Source of the DNA: DATGLG01 sp035294245
Lineage (GTDB): Bacteria; Pseudomonadota; Alphaproteobacteria; JACZXZ01
DNA length: 64,000 nt
NCBI GenBank assembly: GCA_035294245.1
Contig: DATGLG010000068.1
Location: forward strand, 62,001-126,000
Direction: 5' to 3'
Shown here: positions 8,734 through 14,686 of the stretch, one piece after another
How positions within the stretch are numbered: the first letter of the stretch is position 1
Layout of the letters: each line of letters begins with the position of its first letter
Translations under genes and position numbers: made by a program
Notes under the pieces: model-generated
Seen by the model: only the letters and a program-made list of their open reading frames with translations
Database searches by the model: none
What the model was told of the DNA's origin: nothing

Positions 8734-8769
8734 AAAAAAGAACCCCGCCCGGGGTGGACCAGGCAGGGT
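8734..8769 (-). terminator. intrinsic terminator for a minus-strand transcript
   Basis: The stem is ACCCCGCCCGG (8742-8752) against CCAGGCAGGGT (8759-8769), two mismatches, 6-nt loop. On the minus strand the stem is followed by a T6 tract (A 8734-8739 on plus). On the plus strand there is no T tract after it, so it points to minus-strand transcription. Confidence 0.55.
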
Positions 8770-8825
8770 CAAAGTTGATGAGCGGAAGGTGAGAAACCAC
8801 TCACGCCGCCACTCTAGCGGCCGGC
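8734..8825 (-). ncRNA. candidate trans-acting small RNA (minus strand)
   Basis: Read on the minus strand there are three hairpins in a row. The first has GCCGC/GCGGC arms (8821-8805), the second GTGAG/CTCAC arms with loop TGGTTT (8804-8789), and the last is an 11-bp stem with two mismatches (8769-8742) followed by C and six T (8739-8734). Between the second and third lies a single-stranded CU-rich stretch (CTTCCGCTCATCAACTTT) that could pair with ribosome-binding sites. This is the classic layout of an alphaproteobacterial sRNA with an intrinsic terminator, and no minus-strand protein gene exists that this terminator would serve. The 5' end is uncertain; a longer form to about 8866 would add a GTTGAT/ATCAAC hairpin. 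Confidence 0.5.
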
Positions 8826-8837
8826 ACGCCAGCGACG

Positions 8838-8886
8838 TTGATCCAGATCAACGGTGCGCAGACGCCCGCATCGTATACACGTCCTC
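8838..8886 (+). promoter_or_regulatory. FNR/FixK-type class II promoter
   Basis: TTGATCCAGATCAA (8838-8851) is a perfect FNR/Anr/FixK consensus, TTGAT-N4-ATCAA. A -10-like TATACA lies at 8874-8879, which predicts transcription start near 8886. The box is then centred exactly at -41.5, the canonical position for an FNR-activated class II promoter. The first gene downstream is the PEP-CTERM protein at 9046. The alternative is that the dyad is an RNA hairpin of the minus-strand sRNA. Confidence 0.5.
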
Positions 8887-8907
8887 TTTGATATACATCT
8901 TCGCTTC

Positions 8908-8936
8908 TTGACAAATTTTGACGAATTATTTAGATA
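8908..8936 (+). promoter_or_regulatory. sigma70-like promoter in AT-rich leader
   Basis: Perfect -35 TTGACA (8908-8913), 17-bp spacer, weak -10 TAGATA (8931-8936). A second overlapping TTGACG (8918-8923) lies 10 bp on. The predicted start falls about 100 bp ahead of the PEP-CTERM gene and on top of the dyad at 8934-8959. Confidence 0.4.
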
Positions 8937-8959
8937 ACACTGATATCGTCAAGTGTTAT
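8934..8959. promoter_or_regulatory. operator-like dyad ATAACACT-N10-AGTGTTAT
   Basis: Two perfect 8-bp inverted half-sites (8934-8941 and 8952-8959), 18 bp centre to centre, overlap the predicted -10/start region of the TTGACA promoter. That position suits a dimeric repressor. A second dyad, CTTCAC-N8-GTGAAG, lies at 8991-9010 just ahead of the ribosome-binding site. Confidence 0.4.
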
Positions 8960-9045
8960 TGGTTAATTCGTTAAATTTTTAGGTTAATTACTTCACTCTT
9001 CATTGTGAAGTGATTCCTGTCTGCGAGCGAGCCGAGGAGCGATCG

Positions 9046-9780
9046 ATGCGTGGAAAACTTGCCGGATGCCTATGCGCTCTCGCGCTCGTCGGTGGTCTCG
9101 TGGCCTCGGCGCCAAGAGCCGAAGCGGCCGCGATCCTGCTGCAATCGGGAAATCCGGCCGCCGGCCAGACGGAAAGCTGCGCCAATCCATTCAATGCCAG
9201 CACCGCCTGCGTCGCCATTACCCCCGACAGCCTGTGGCAGGGGACGCATCCCGCCTTCGCGCCCAACCTGCCGGGGTTTCAGAACCTGGCGAGCTCCCAA
9301 GCGAGCTGGGTGTCCTTTGCGAAGACGGGCGTCGGTCCCGACAACGTCGTCGTGCCGCAGAACCTCTACGCCCCGTCGATGATCTACACGCTGACCTTCA
9401 ATGCGCCGGCCGACGCGCGGATCATCGCGAACATTTGGGCCGACGACACGGCGAAAATCCTTGTCGACGGCGTCTTCATCAATTCCGCGACCTTCGATAC
9501 CAGCTTCGCGGATAACCATATCTGCGAGGACAGCGCGCCGAGCTGCACACCCGGCAAGGACTACGTGGTCGACACGCTTCTGGGCGCGGGAACGAGCCAC
9601 AGCCTCGAATTCGACGTCTACCAGATCGGCAACGGGACGACGAACAACTCAAACCCCTTCGGGCTCCTCTTCGTCGGCGAGGTCGACCCGGTGCCCGAGC
9701 CGCCTGCGGCCCTGCTGCTGGCAGCCGGCCTCAGCGGATTCCTCCTCTTTGCCCGCCGTCGGAGAGCTGCCGCAATCTAG
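9046..9780 (+). CDS. PEP-CTERM sorting domain protein
   Basis: The protein has 244 residues from ATG 9046 (GAGGAG 6 bp upstream; a GTG at 9010 is less likely). A signal peptide (about residues 1-28, ending APRAEA) leads into a beta-sandwich secreted domain with four cysteines. The C-terminus is a PEP-CTERM tripartite tag: VPEPPAALLL, a hydrophobic helix, then FARRRRAAAI. Such proteins are exported and processed by an exosortase, often in biofilm or exopolysaccharide settings; no exosortase gene is in this window. An FNR-like box, a TTGACA promoter and dyads lie upstream, so regulation appears elaborate. Confidence 0.88.
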   Translation: MRGKLAGCLCALALVGGLVASAPRAEAAAILLQSGNPAAGQTESCANPFNASTACVAITPDSLWQGTHPAFAPNLPGFQNLASSQASWVSFAKTGVGPDNVVVPQNLYAPSMIYTLTFNAPADARIIANIWADDTAKILVDGVFINSATFDTSFADNHICEDSAPSCTPGKDYVVDTLLGAGTSHSLEFDVYQIGNGTTNNSNPFGLLFVGEVDPVPEPPAALLLAAGLSGFLLFARRRRAAAI

Positions 9781-9805
9781 AGACGTAGCCGGATGGCGAG
9801 GGAAG

Positions 9806-9882
9806 TGGGGCGAGCGACCGGGATCGAACCGGCGACATCCAGAACCACAATCTGGCGCTCTACCAGCTGAGCTACGCCCGCC
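9806..9882 (-). tRNA. tRNA-His (GTG anticodon)
   Basis: Read on the minus strand the cloverleaf is complete. The acceptor is GCGGGCG/CGCTCGC with the extra G-1 facing C73, the identity mark of tRNA-His. The D arm is GCTCAGCTGGTAGAGC, the anticodon stem CCAGA/TCTGG with loop TTGTGGT (anticodon GTG), and the T arm GCCGG-TTCGATC-CCGGT. CCA is encoded. The wobble G34 is a substrate for queuosine, whose late biosynthetic genes lie 12 kb away. Confidence 0.97.
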
Positions 9883-10106
9883 ACCACGCCTCCCGCAAGC
9901 AAGCGGGACGCGAGAGAAGGCACGTCTCTAATCCTTTGCCCTCCCATGGTCAAGCCGCGCAGCGAGGCGCCGTAACGTGTGAAGGTCGTGGCATTCGCGC
10001 CGCGCTTGATTTTCGGGGCTGAGCCGCTTTGGCATTTGATCGCGCTGCGCCCGGTGAGGCATAGTGCGCGCGCCCAAACGATCAGCAGGAAGAACGAGGA
10101 AACGAC

Positions 10107-11276
10107 ATGCCCCAACTCGCCGCCGGGCTCTCGCGTCTCGGCACCGAAACCGCCTTCGAAGTGCTCGCCCGCGCCAATGCGCTCGCGGCCGCGGGGCGGG
10201 ATATCATCAATCTCGGCATCGGCCAGCCCGACTTCAAAACGCCCACCCATATCGTCGAGGCGGGCCGCAAGGCCCTGGCGGACGGGCATCACGGCTATAC
10301 GCCGGCGGCCGGCATCCCCGAGCTGCGCGAGGCCGTCGCCGCCGATCTCCACCGCCGCCATGGCGTCGAGGTGAGCCCGAAGAACGTCCTGATCGTGCCT
10401 GGGGGCAAGGTCACGATGTTCTTCGCCATCCTGATGCTCGGCGAGCCCGGCGCCGAGATCATGTATCCGAATCCCGGCTTTCCCATTTATGAATCGGTGA
10501 TCAATTTCACCGGCGCCGCGGCGATACCGACACCGCTCTACGAGACGAACGGGTTCTCCTTCAACGCGGACGAAGTGCTGGCGAGGATCACCCCGCGCAC
10601 GCGGCTTCTCATTCTCAATAGCCCGGCCAATCCCACGGGCGGCGCCGTCCCCAAATCGGAGCTCGATAAGCTGGCGGCCGGGTTGCTCGAGCATCCCAAG
10701 GTCGTCATCCTCAGTGACGAGATCTACAGCCAAATGCTCTATGACGGCCGCCGGCATGTAAGCCTCCTCACCTACGAGGCGCTACGGGATCGCGTGATCC
10801 TCCTCGACGGCTGGAGCAAGACCTATGCGATGACGGGTTGGCGCATGGGCTTCAGCGTTTGGCCCGATCAGCTCTTTCCCCATGCGGAGCGTCTCGCGGT
10901 CAATTGCCATTCCTGCGTCAACGCAGCCGCCCAGTATGCCGGCCTCGCCGCGCTCACGGGCCCGCAGGACAGCGTCCACGATATGGTGCGTGCCTTTGAC
11001 CAGCGCCGGCGCGTGATCGTTCGGGCGCTCAACCAGCTCCCCGGCTTCCGCTGCGTCGAGCCCGGCGGCGCCTTCTACGCCTTTCCCAATATCAGCGAGA
11101 CCGGCTACGACACCCGTGGCTTTCAACAGAAGCTGCTCGAGGAGGCGGGGGTCGCCACCATCGCCGGGACCAGCTTCGGCAAATATGGCGAGGGCTATCT
11201 GCGCTTCTCCTACGCCAACAGCACGGAAAACATCGAACGTGCGATCGAGCGGATTCGCCGCTGCCTTTCTGCATGA
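10107..11276 (+). CDS. class I/II PLP-dependent aminotransferase (aspartate aminotransferase family)
   Basis: At 389 residues this is normal length for fold-type I aminotransferases. It shows the N-terminal INLGIGQPDFKTP motif, the LNSPANPTGG loop, the PLP-ring Asp-Tyr in SDEIYSQMLYDG, and the Schiff-base lysine K238 in SKTYAMTGWRMG. The C-terminal Arg-binding region (YLRFSYANS) carries the carboxylate-binding Arg. It transfers amino groups between amino acids and 2-oxoacids in the cytosol. The exact amino acid cannot be assigned; aspartate or aromatic specificity is possible. It is a single gene, upstream of the glnB-glnA region. Confidence 0.92.
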   Translation: MPQLAAGLSRLGTETAFEVLARANALAAAGRDIINLGIGQPDFKTPTHIVEAGRKALADGHHGYTPAAGIPELREAVAADLHRRHGVEVSPKNVLIVPGGKVTMFFAILMLGEPGAEIMYPNPGFPIYESVINFTGAAAIPTPLYETNGFSFNADEVLARITPRTRLLILNSPANPTGGAVPKSELDKLAAGLLEHPKVVILSDEIYSQMLYDGRRHVSLLTYEALRDRVILLDGWSKTYAMTGWRMGFSVWPDQLFPHAERLAVNCHSCVNAAAQYAGLAALTGPQDSVHDMVRAFDQRRRVIVRALNQLPGFRCVEPGGAFYAFPNISETGYDTRGFQQKLLEEAGVATIAGTSFGKYGEGYLRFSYANSTENIERAIERIRRCLSA

Positions 11277-11388
11277 GATTGATTGTTATCTGGGCAGTTG
11301 CCTAGAAAATGAGCTGGATGCGCGGCGGGAAAGCCATCTCCCGTGCCGAAAATCCGCGCTTCGCCGCGGCGAGCGGCAGCCGCCATTC

Positions 11389-11404
11389 TGGCACGAGCCG
11401 TGCT
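11389..11404 (+). promoter_or_regulatory. sigma54 promoter of glnB-glnA
   Basis: TGGCACGAGCCGTGCT has GG (11390-11391) and GC (11402-11403) exactly 10 bp apart, the -24/-12 geometry of RpoN promoters, with the full TGGCACG half. It predicts a start near 11415, 62 bp ahead of glnB. Nitrogen control by NtrC is expected from known alphaproteobacterial glnBA operons. I do not see a clear NtrC dyad in the 110 bp upstream. Confidence 0.6.
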
Positions 11405-11476
11405 AATACCTGATGGACCGGCAAACGAGGCATGCTGACGAGCACCGTGTGACGCGGCAGGGCGGGATACAGCGAC

Positions 11477-11815
11477 ATGAAGAAGATCGAAGCCATCATC
11501 AAGCCATTTAAGCTCGACGAGGTAAAGGAGGCGCTCCACGAGATCGGGCTCCAGGGACTGACAGTGACCGAGGCCAAGGGCTTCGGCCGCCAGAAGGGTC
11601 ATACGGAGCTTTACCGGGGCGCTGAATACGTCGTGGATTTTCTGCCCAAGGTGAAGATCGAGGTGGTGCTGGAGGATGGCCTCGTCGAGCGCGCTATCGA
11701 GGCGATCCAGCAAGCCGCCCATACCGGCCGCATCGGCGACGGCAAGATTTTCGTGACCACGGTGGACGAAGCCATACGCATTCGCACGGGGGAGCGGGGC
11801 AAGGACGCCATCTGA
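11477..11815 (+). CDS. glnB: nitrogen regulatory protein P-II
   Basis: The 112-residue protein is the standard P-II length. Tyr51 in the T-loop (GHTELYRGAEY) is the uridylylation site, and the B and C loops (TGRIGDGKIFV, RIRTGERG) bind ATP and 2-oxoglutarate. P-II signals nitrogen status to GlnE, GlnD and NtrB. It is followed by glnA 105 bp downstream, the conserved alphaproteobacterial glnB-glnA operon, and preceded by a sigma54 promoter. This context favours GlnB over GlnK, because no amtB gene is adjacent. Confidence 0.96.
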   Translation: MKKIEAIIKPFKLDEVKEALHEIGLQGLTVTEAKGFGRQKGHTELYRGAEYVVDFLPKVKIEVVLEDGLVERAIEAIQQAAHTGRIGDGKIFVTTVDEAIRIRTGERGKDAI

Positions 11816-11844
11816 CCCACGCCTCTACGAAGAAGCGACCCCAG

Positions 11845-11881
11845 GGAGAGCATCGCGGCGCGCTCGCGCTGGCGGCTCTCC
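11845..11881 (+). promoter_or_regulatory. hairpin between glnB and glnA
   Basis: GGAGAGC (11845-11851) pairs with GCTCTCC (11875-11881), and the 23-nt interior contains further GC pairing (GCGCGCTCGCGC). There is no T tract, so it is more likely an mRNA processing or stability element than a terminator. Confidence 0.35.
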
Positions 11882-11920
11882 GAGCCTGACAAGAGCATAG
11901 ACGCAGAAGGGACCTCAACG

Positions 11921-13333
11921 ATGTCGAAAAAGAGCGAGAAAATCTTCGAGATGATCAAGGAGCACGACGTCAAATACGTCGATTTCCGCTTCACCGATCC
12001 GCGCGGCAAATGGCAGCATCTGAGCCATCCCGTCAGCAATTTCGATGAGTCCTTCCTCGAGGACGGCGTGATGTTTGACGGCTCCTCGATCGCCGGCTGG
12101 AAGGCGATCAACGAGTCGGACATGACCCTCATGCCCGATCCGGATTCCGCCACCCTCGATCCCTTCATGGCGCAGCCGACCCTCGTTCTCGTCTGCGACG
12201 TTCTCGAGCCGACCACAGGCGAAGCCTATGCCCGCGATCCCCGCTCCACGGCCAAGCGGGCCGAAGCCTATCTCAAGGCGACGGGGGTCGGGGATACCGC
12301 CTATTTCGGCCCGGAGGCGGAGTTCTTCGTATTCGACGACGTGCGCTTTAAGTCGAGCATGAACGAGCAGTTCGTGTTTCTCGACTCCGAGGAGGGTCCC
12401 TATAACAGTGGCCGTCAGTACGAGGAGGGAAATTCCGGCTATCGCCCGCCGGTGAAAGGCGGCTACTTCCCCGTCCCGCCGATCGACTCCGCGCAGGATA
12501 TGCGCTCGGAGATGCTCGATGCCATTGCCGCGATGGGCGTGAAGGTCGAGAAGCACCACCATGAGGTGGCGCCGAGCCAGCACGAGCTCGGCATTATGTT
12601 CGGCACGCTGCTACACACGGCCGACGCGATGCAGATCTATAAATACTGCGTGCAGATGGTCGCCCACTCCTATGGCAAGACTGCCACCTTCATGCCGAAG
12701 CCGATCTATGGCGACAACGGCTCGGGGATGCACACGCATCAGTCGATCTGGAAAGGCGGCAAGCCGCTCTTCGCCGGATCCGGCTACGCCGACCTCTCCG
12801 AGACCGCGCTCTACTACATCGGCGGCATCATCAAGCATGCGCGCGCGATCAACGCGTTCACCAATCCGACGACGAACAGCTACAAGCGCCTTGTGCCCGG
12901 CTTCGAGGCGCCGGTGCTCCTCGCCTATTCCGCGCGCAATCGCTCAGCCTCCTGCCGCATCCCCTTCGTCTCGAGCCCCAAGGGGAAGCGCGTCGAGGTA
13001 AGATTCCCCGACCCGCTCTGCAATCCCTATCTCGGCTTTGCCGCGATGCTGATGGCCGGGCTCGACGGCATTCAGAACAAGGTCCATCCAGGCGATCCGA
13101 TGGACAAGAATCTCTATGACCTGCCGCCCGAGGAGCTGCGCAAAGTGCCGACCGTCTGCGGCTCGCTGCGCGAGGCACTGCAGAACCTGGATGCCGACCG
13201 CAACTTCCTCAAGAAAGGCGACGTGTTCTCGGACGACCTCATCGATTCCTATATGGAGCTTCGCTGGGAAGAGGTTTACCGCTTCGAGCACACGCCGCAT
13301 CCGGCCGAGTTCGACATGTATTACAGCGCGTGA
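11921..13333 (+). CDS. glnA: glutamine synthetase type I
   Basis: The 470-residue protein is typical GSI. It makes glutamine from glutamate, ammonia and ATP as a cytosolic dodecamer. The N-terminal beta-grasp (VKYVDFRFTDPRGKWQHL) with the Asp-Gly-Ser-Ser motif (MFDGSSIAGW), the metal/ATP motifs (GSGMHTHQSIW, and the Asn-Arg-Ser region ARNRSASCRIP) and the adenylylation Tyr399 (NLYDLPPEE) are all present. It is therefore subject to GlnE adenylylation. It is the second gene of the sigma54-driven glnB-glnA operon and is followed by a GC-rich terminator hairpin. Confidence 0.97.
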   Translation: MSKKSEKIFEMIKEHDVKYVDFRFTDPRGKWQHLSHPVSNFDESFLEDGVMFDGSSIAGWKAINESDMTLMPDPDSATLDPFMAQPTLVLVCDVLEPTTGEAYARDPRSTAKRAEAYLKATGVGDTAYFGPEAEFFVFDDVRFKSSMNEQFVFLDSEEGPYNSGRQYEEGNSGYRPPVKGGYFPVPPIDSAQDMRSEMLDAIAAMGVKVEKHHHEVAPSQHELGIMFGTLLHTADAMQIYKYCVQMVAHSYGKTATFMPKPIYGDNGSGMHTHQSIWKGGKPLFAGSGYADLSETALYYIGGIIKHARAINAFTNPTTNSYKRLVPGFEAPVLLAYSARNRSASCRIPFVSSPKGKRVEVRFPDPLCNPYLGFAAMLMAGLDGIQNKVHPGDPMDKNLYDLPPEELRKVPTVCGSLREALQNLDADRNFLKKGDVFSDDLIDSYMELRWEEVYRFEHTPHPAEFDMYYSA

Positions 13334-13368
13334 GCCGCCATTCGCAGTTCTCGCGCAATACATCAGAC

Positions 13369-13404
13369 CGCGGGCCGCTCTCGTAGGGCGGCCCGCGACG
13401 CTTT
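13369..13404 (+). terminator. Rho-independent-type terminator after glnA
   Basis: A perfect 10-bp stem CGCGGGCCGC (13369-13378) pairs with GCGGCCCGCG (13388-13397) around a 9-nt loop, followed by ACGCTTTT. It starts 36 bp after the glnA stop. Confidence 0.65.
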
Positions 13405-13503
13405 TCGGACGAGGCTGTAAGCGGCCCCTGGAAATTGTGCTATCGCCGCGCAATCACGGCCGCTAAGCTCCGCCCGATTCCACCCATCCCCAGGGATGCC
13501 GCC

Positions 13504-14142
13504 ATGGCGCGTTTATGCCTCGTCTTGTCATTGTCTCTGCTCCTCGGAATTGCGCTGGCCGCTACGCCCCCGGCGCTGGCGCAGGCGGCGAAGAGCAAGC
13601 CATCCGCCGCGCCCGCCACAGGAGAGCGGCTGGTCCTACCCGTTCCCAAGGGTTGGAAATCGATCACCGATGAGACCCGTCAGCAGGGGCAAGTCCGCGT
13701 CAGCATCAAGGAGATGGTTCCGGACGGTCAGTCCGCCGAGAAATGGCAGGACCGTATTTCCGCGTCGTCCTGGCACGGCCTGAGCCGACAACCGCTCCAG
13801 ACATCCTTCGATATGATCAAGAGCGTGGTCGACGAGAATTGCGAGAAGCCGGCCTATGGCAAAGAGCATGAGGGCATGGAGCGCGGCTATCCCACAGGCC
13901 TGCAGCTCATCGTCTGTGCCAAGACGAAGCGCGGGAATTATGGCGAGGCCTTCATCTACAAGACCATCAACGGCAAGGACGACCTCTATCAGATCCAAAT
14001 CTCATGGCGTCTCCCGGCGGCCCAAGATCCCGATCACGTGGCGCTGACCAAGCAGATGGTCGATGAAGGTACGCGCTATCTCAAGACCGTCTATGTCTGC
14101 GACACGCGAGATCCTCAGCATCCCTGCCCCAAGGGGAAATGA
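13504..14142 (+). CDS. secreted protein of unknown function
   Basis: The protein has 212 residues from ATG 13504. Residues 1-25 form a signal peptide (LCLVLSLSLLLGIALA, cut near PALAQA), followed by a short Lys/Pro/Ala linker. The mature domain begins LVLPVPKGWKSI and holds five cysteines, two in the tail (VCDTRDPQHPCPKGK), so disulfides in the periplasm are likely. The KGWK start and mixed alpha/beta pattern recall small periplasmic proteins found near nitrogen or stress genes, but I do not recognise a family. It stands alone, convergent with the thioesterase gene. Confidence 0.78.
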   Translation: MARLCLVLSLSLLLGIALAATPPALAQAAKSKPSAAPATGERLVLPVPKGWKSITDETRQQGQVRVSIKEMVPDGQSAEKWQDRISASSWHGLSRQPLQTSFDMIKSVVDENCEKPAYGKEHEGMERGYPTGLQLIVCAKTKRGNYGEAFIYKTINGKDDLYQIQISWRLPAAQDPDHVALTKQMVDEGTRYLKTVYVCDTRDPQHPCPKGK

Positions 14143-14154
14143 CAGCCCGCAACC

Positions 14155-14589
14155 TCAAGAATCCGGTTGCTCGACCGGCCGGGGTCGCCCCTTGTCGTCG
14201 ATCGCGACATAGGTGAATTTGCCCTCGGTCACGAGGATGCGCTGACCGGCATTGCGGCGCAGAACCCAGGCTTCGACGCCGACAGTGACCGACGTCCGGC
14301 CCGTGCGGATGAGGTCGGCATAGACACAGACGACATCGCCCACATAGACCGGCTTCCGGAACGTCATCCCTTCGACGGCCACGGTGACGGCACGGCCACG
14401 TGCGACCGCAGCGGCGAAGATTCCGCCAGCAACGTCCATCTGCCCGAGCACCCAGCCGCCGAAAATGTCGCCGTTCTGGTTGGTGTCGGCGGGCATTGCG
14501 AGCGTGCGGATCTGAAGCTCGCCTCGAGGCTCTCGCCGAGGCCCCGTGCCCTGCGCCTTTGCCGCGTCTTCGAGCGTCGGCTTGACCAT
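14155..14589 (-). CDS. acyl-CoA thioesterase, YciA-like hotdog fold
   Basis: The 144-residue protein is a single hotdog domain. The helix-capping motif NQNGDIFGGWVLGQMDVAGG carries the Asn/Asp and Gly residues typical of YciA/BACH-type thioesterases, followed by the strand MTFRKPVYVGDVV and the C-terminal strand ILVTEGKFTYVAID. These enzymes hydrolyse acyl-CoA to free acid and CoA and act as oligomers in the cytosol. Chain-length preference is not readable from sequence. It is convergent with the secreted protein gene and divergent from parE, with a 97-bp shared upstream region. Confidence 0.9.
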   Translation of the reverse strand: MVKPTLEDAAKAQGTGPRREPRGELQIRTLAMPADTNQNGDIFGGWVLGQMDVAGGIFAAAVARGRAVTVAVEGMTFRKPVYVGDVVCVYADLIRTGRTSVTVGVEAWVLRRNAGQRILVTEGKFTYVAIDDKGRPRPVEQPDS

Positions 14590-14686
14590 ATCTTGAGCCC
14601 CTCTCCCACTAAATCTTGTGGCCTATCGCGGATTTATCTACAGCATACACTTGAAGCCCCTGACTCGCTTCCCCATAATGCCGATT

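Larger units (their letters stand above)
8692..9045. other. 354-bp intergenic region with sRNA candidate, FNR box and AT-rich leader
   Basis: There is no protein gene here. The first part (to about 8880) is GC-rich and holds an orphan minus-strand terminator with two more hairpins, plus a TTGAT-N4-ATCAA dyad. From 8881 to 9010 the base composition drops sharply to AT-rich, unlike anything else nearby, with perfect TTGACA, two dyads and repeated TTAA. It is the upstream region of the PEP-CTERM gene. Separate entries describe each element. Confidence 0.8.

Noticed and set aside
8963..8987. TTAA repeats in the PEP-CTERM leader as CtrA sites
   Set aside because: The TTAA spacings are 4 and 9, not 7. 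They reflect AT-rich sequence.
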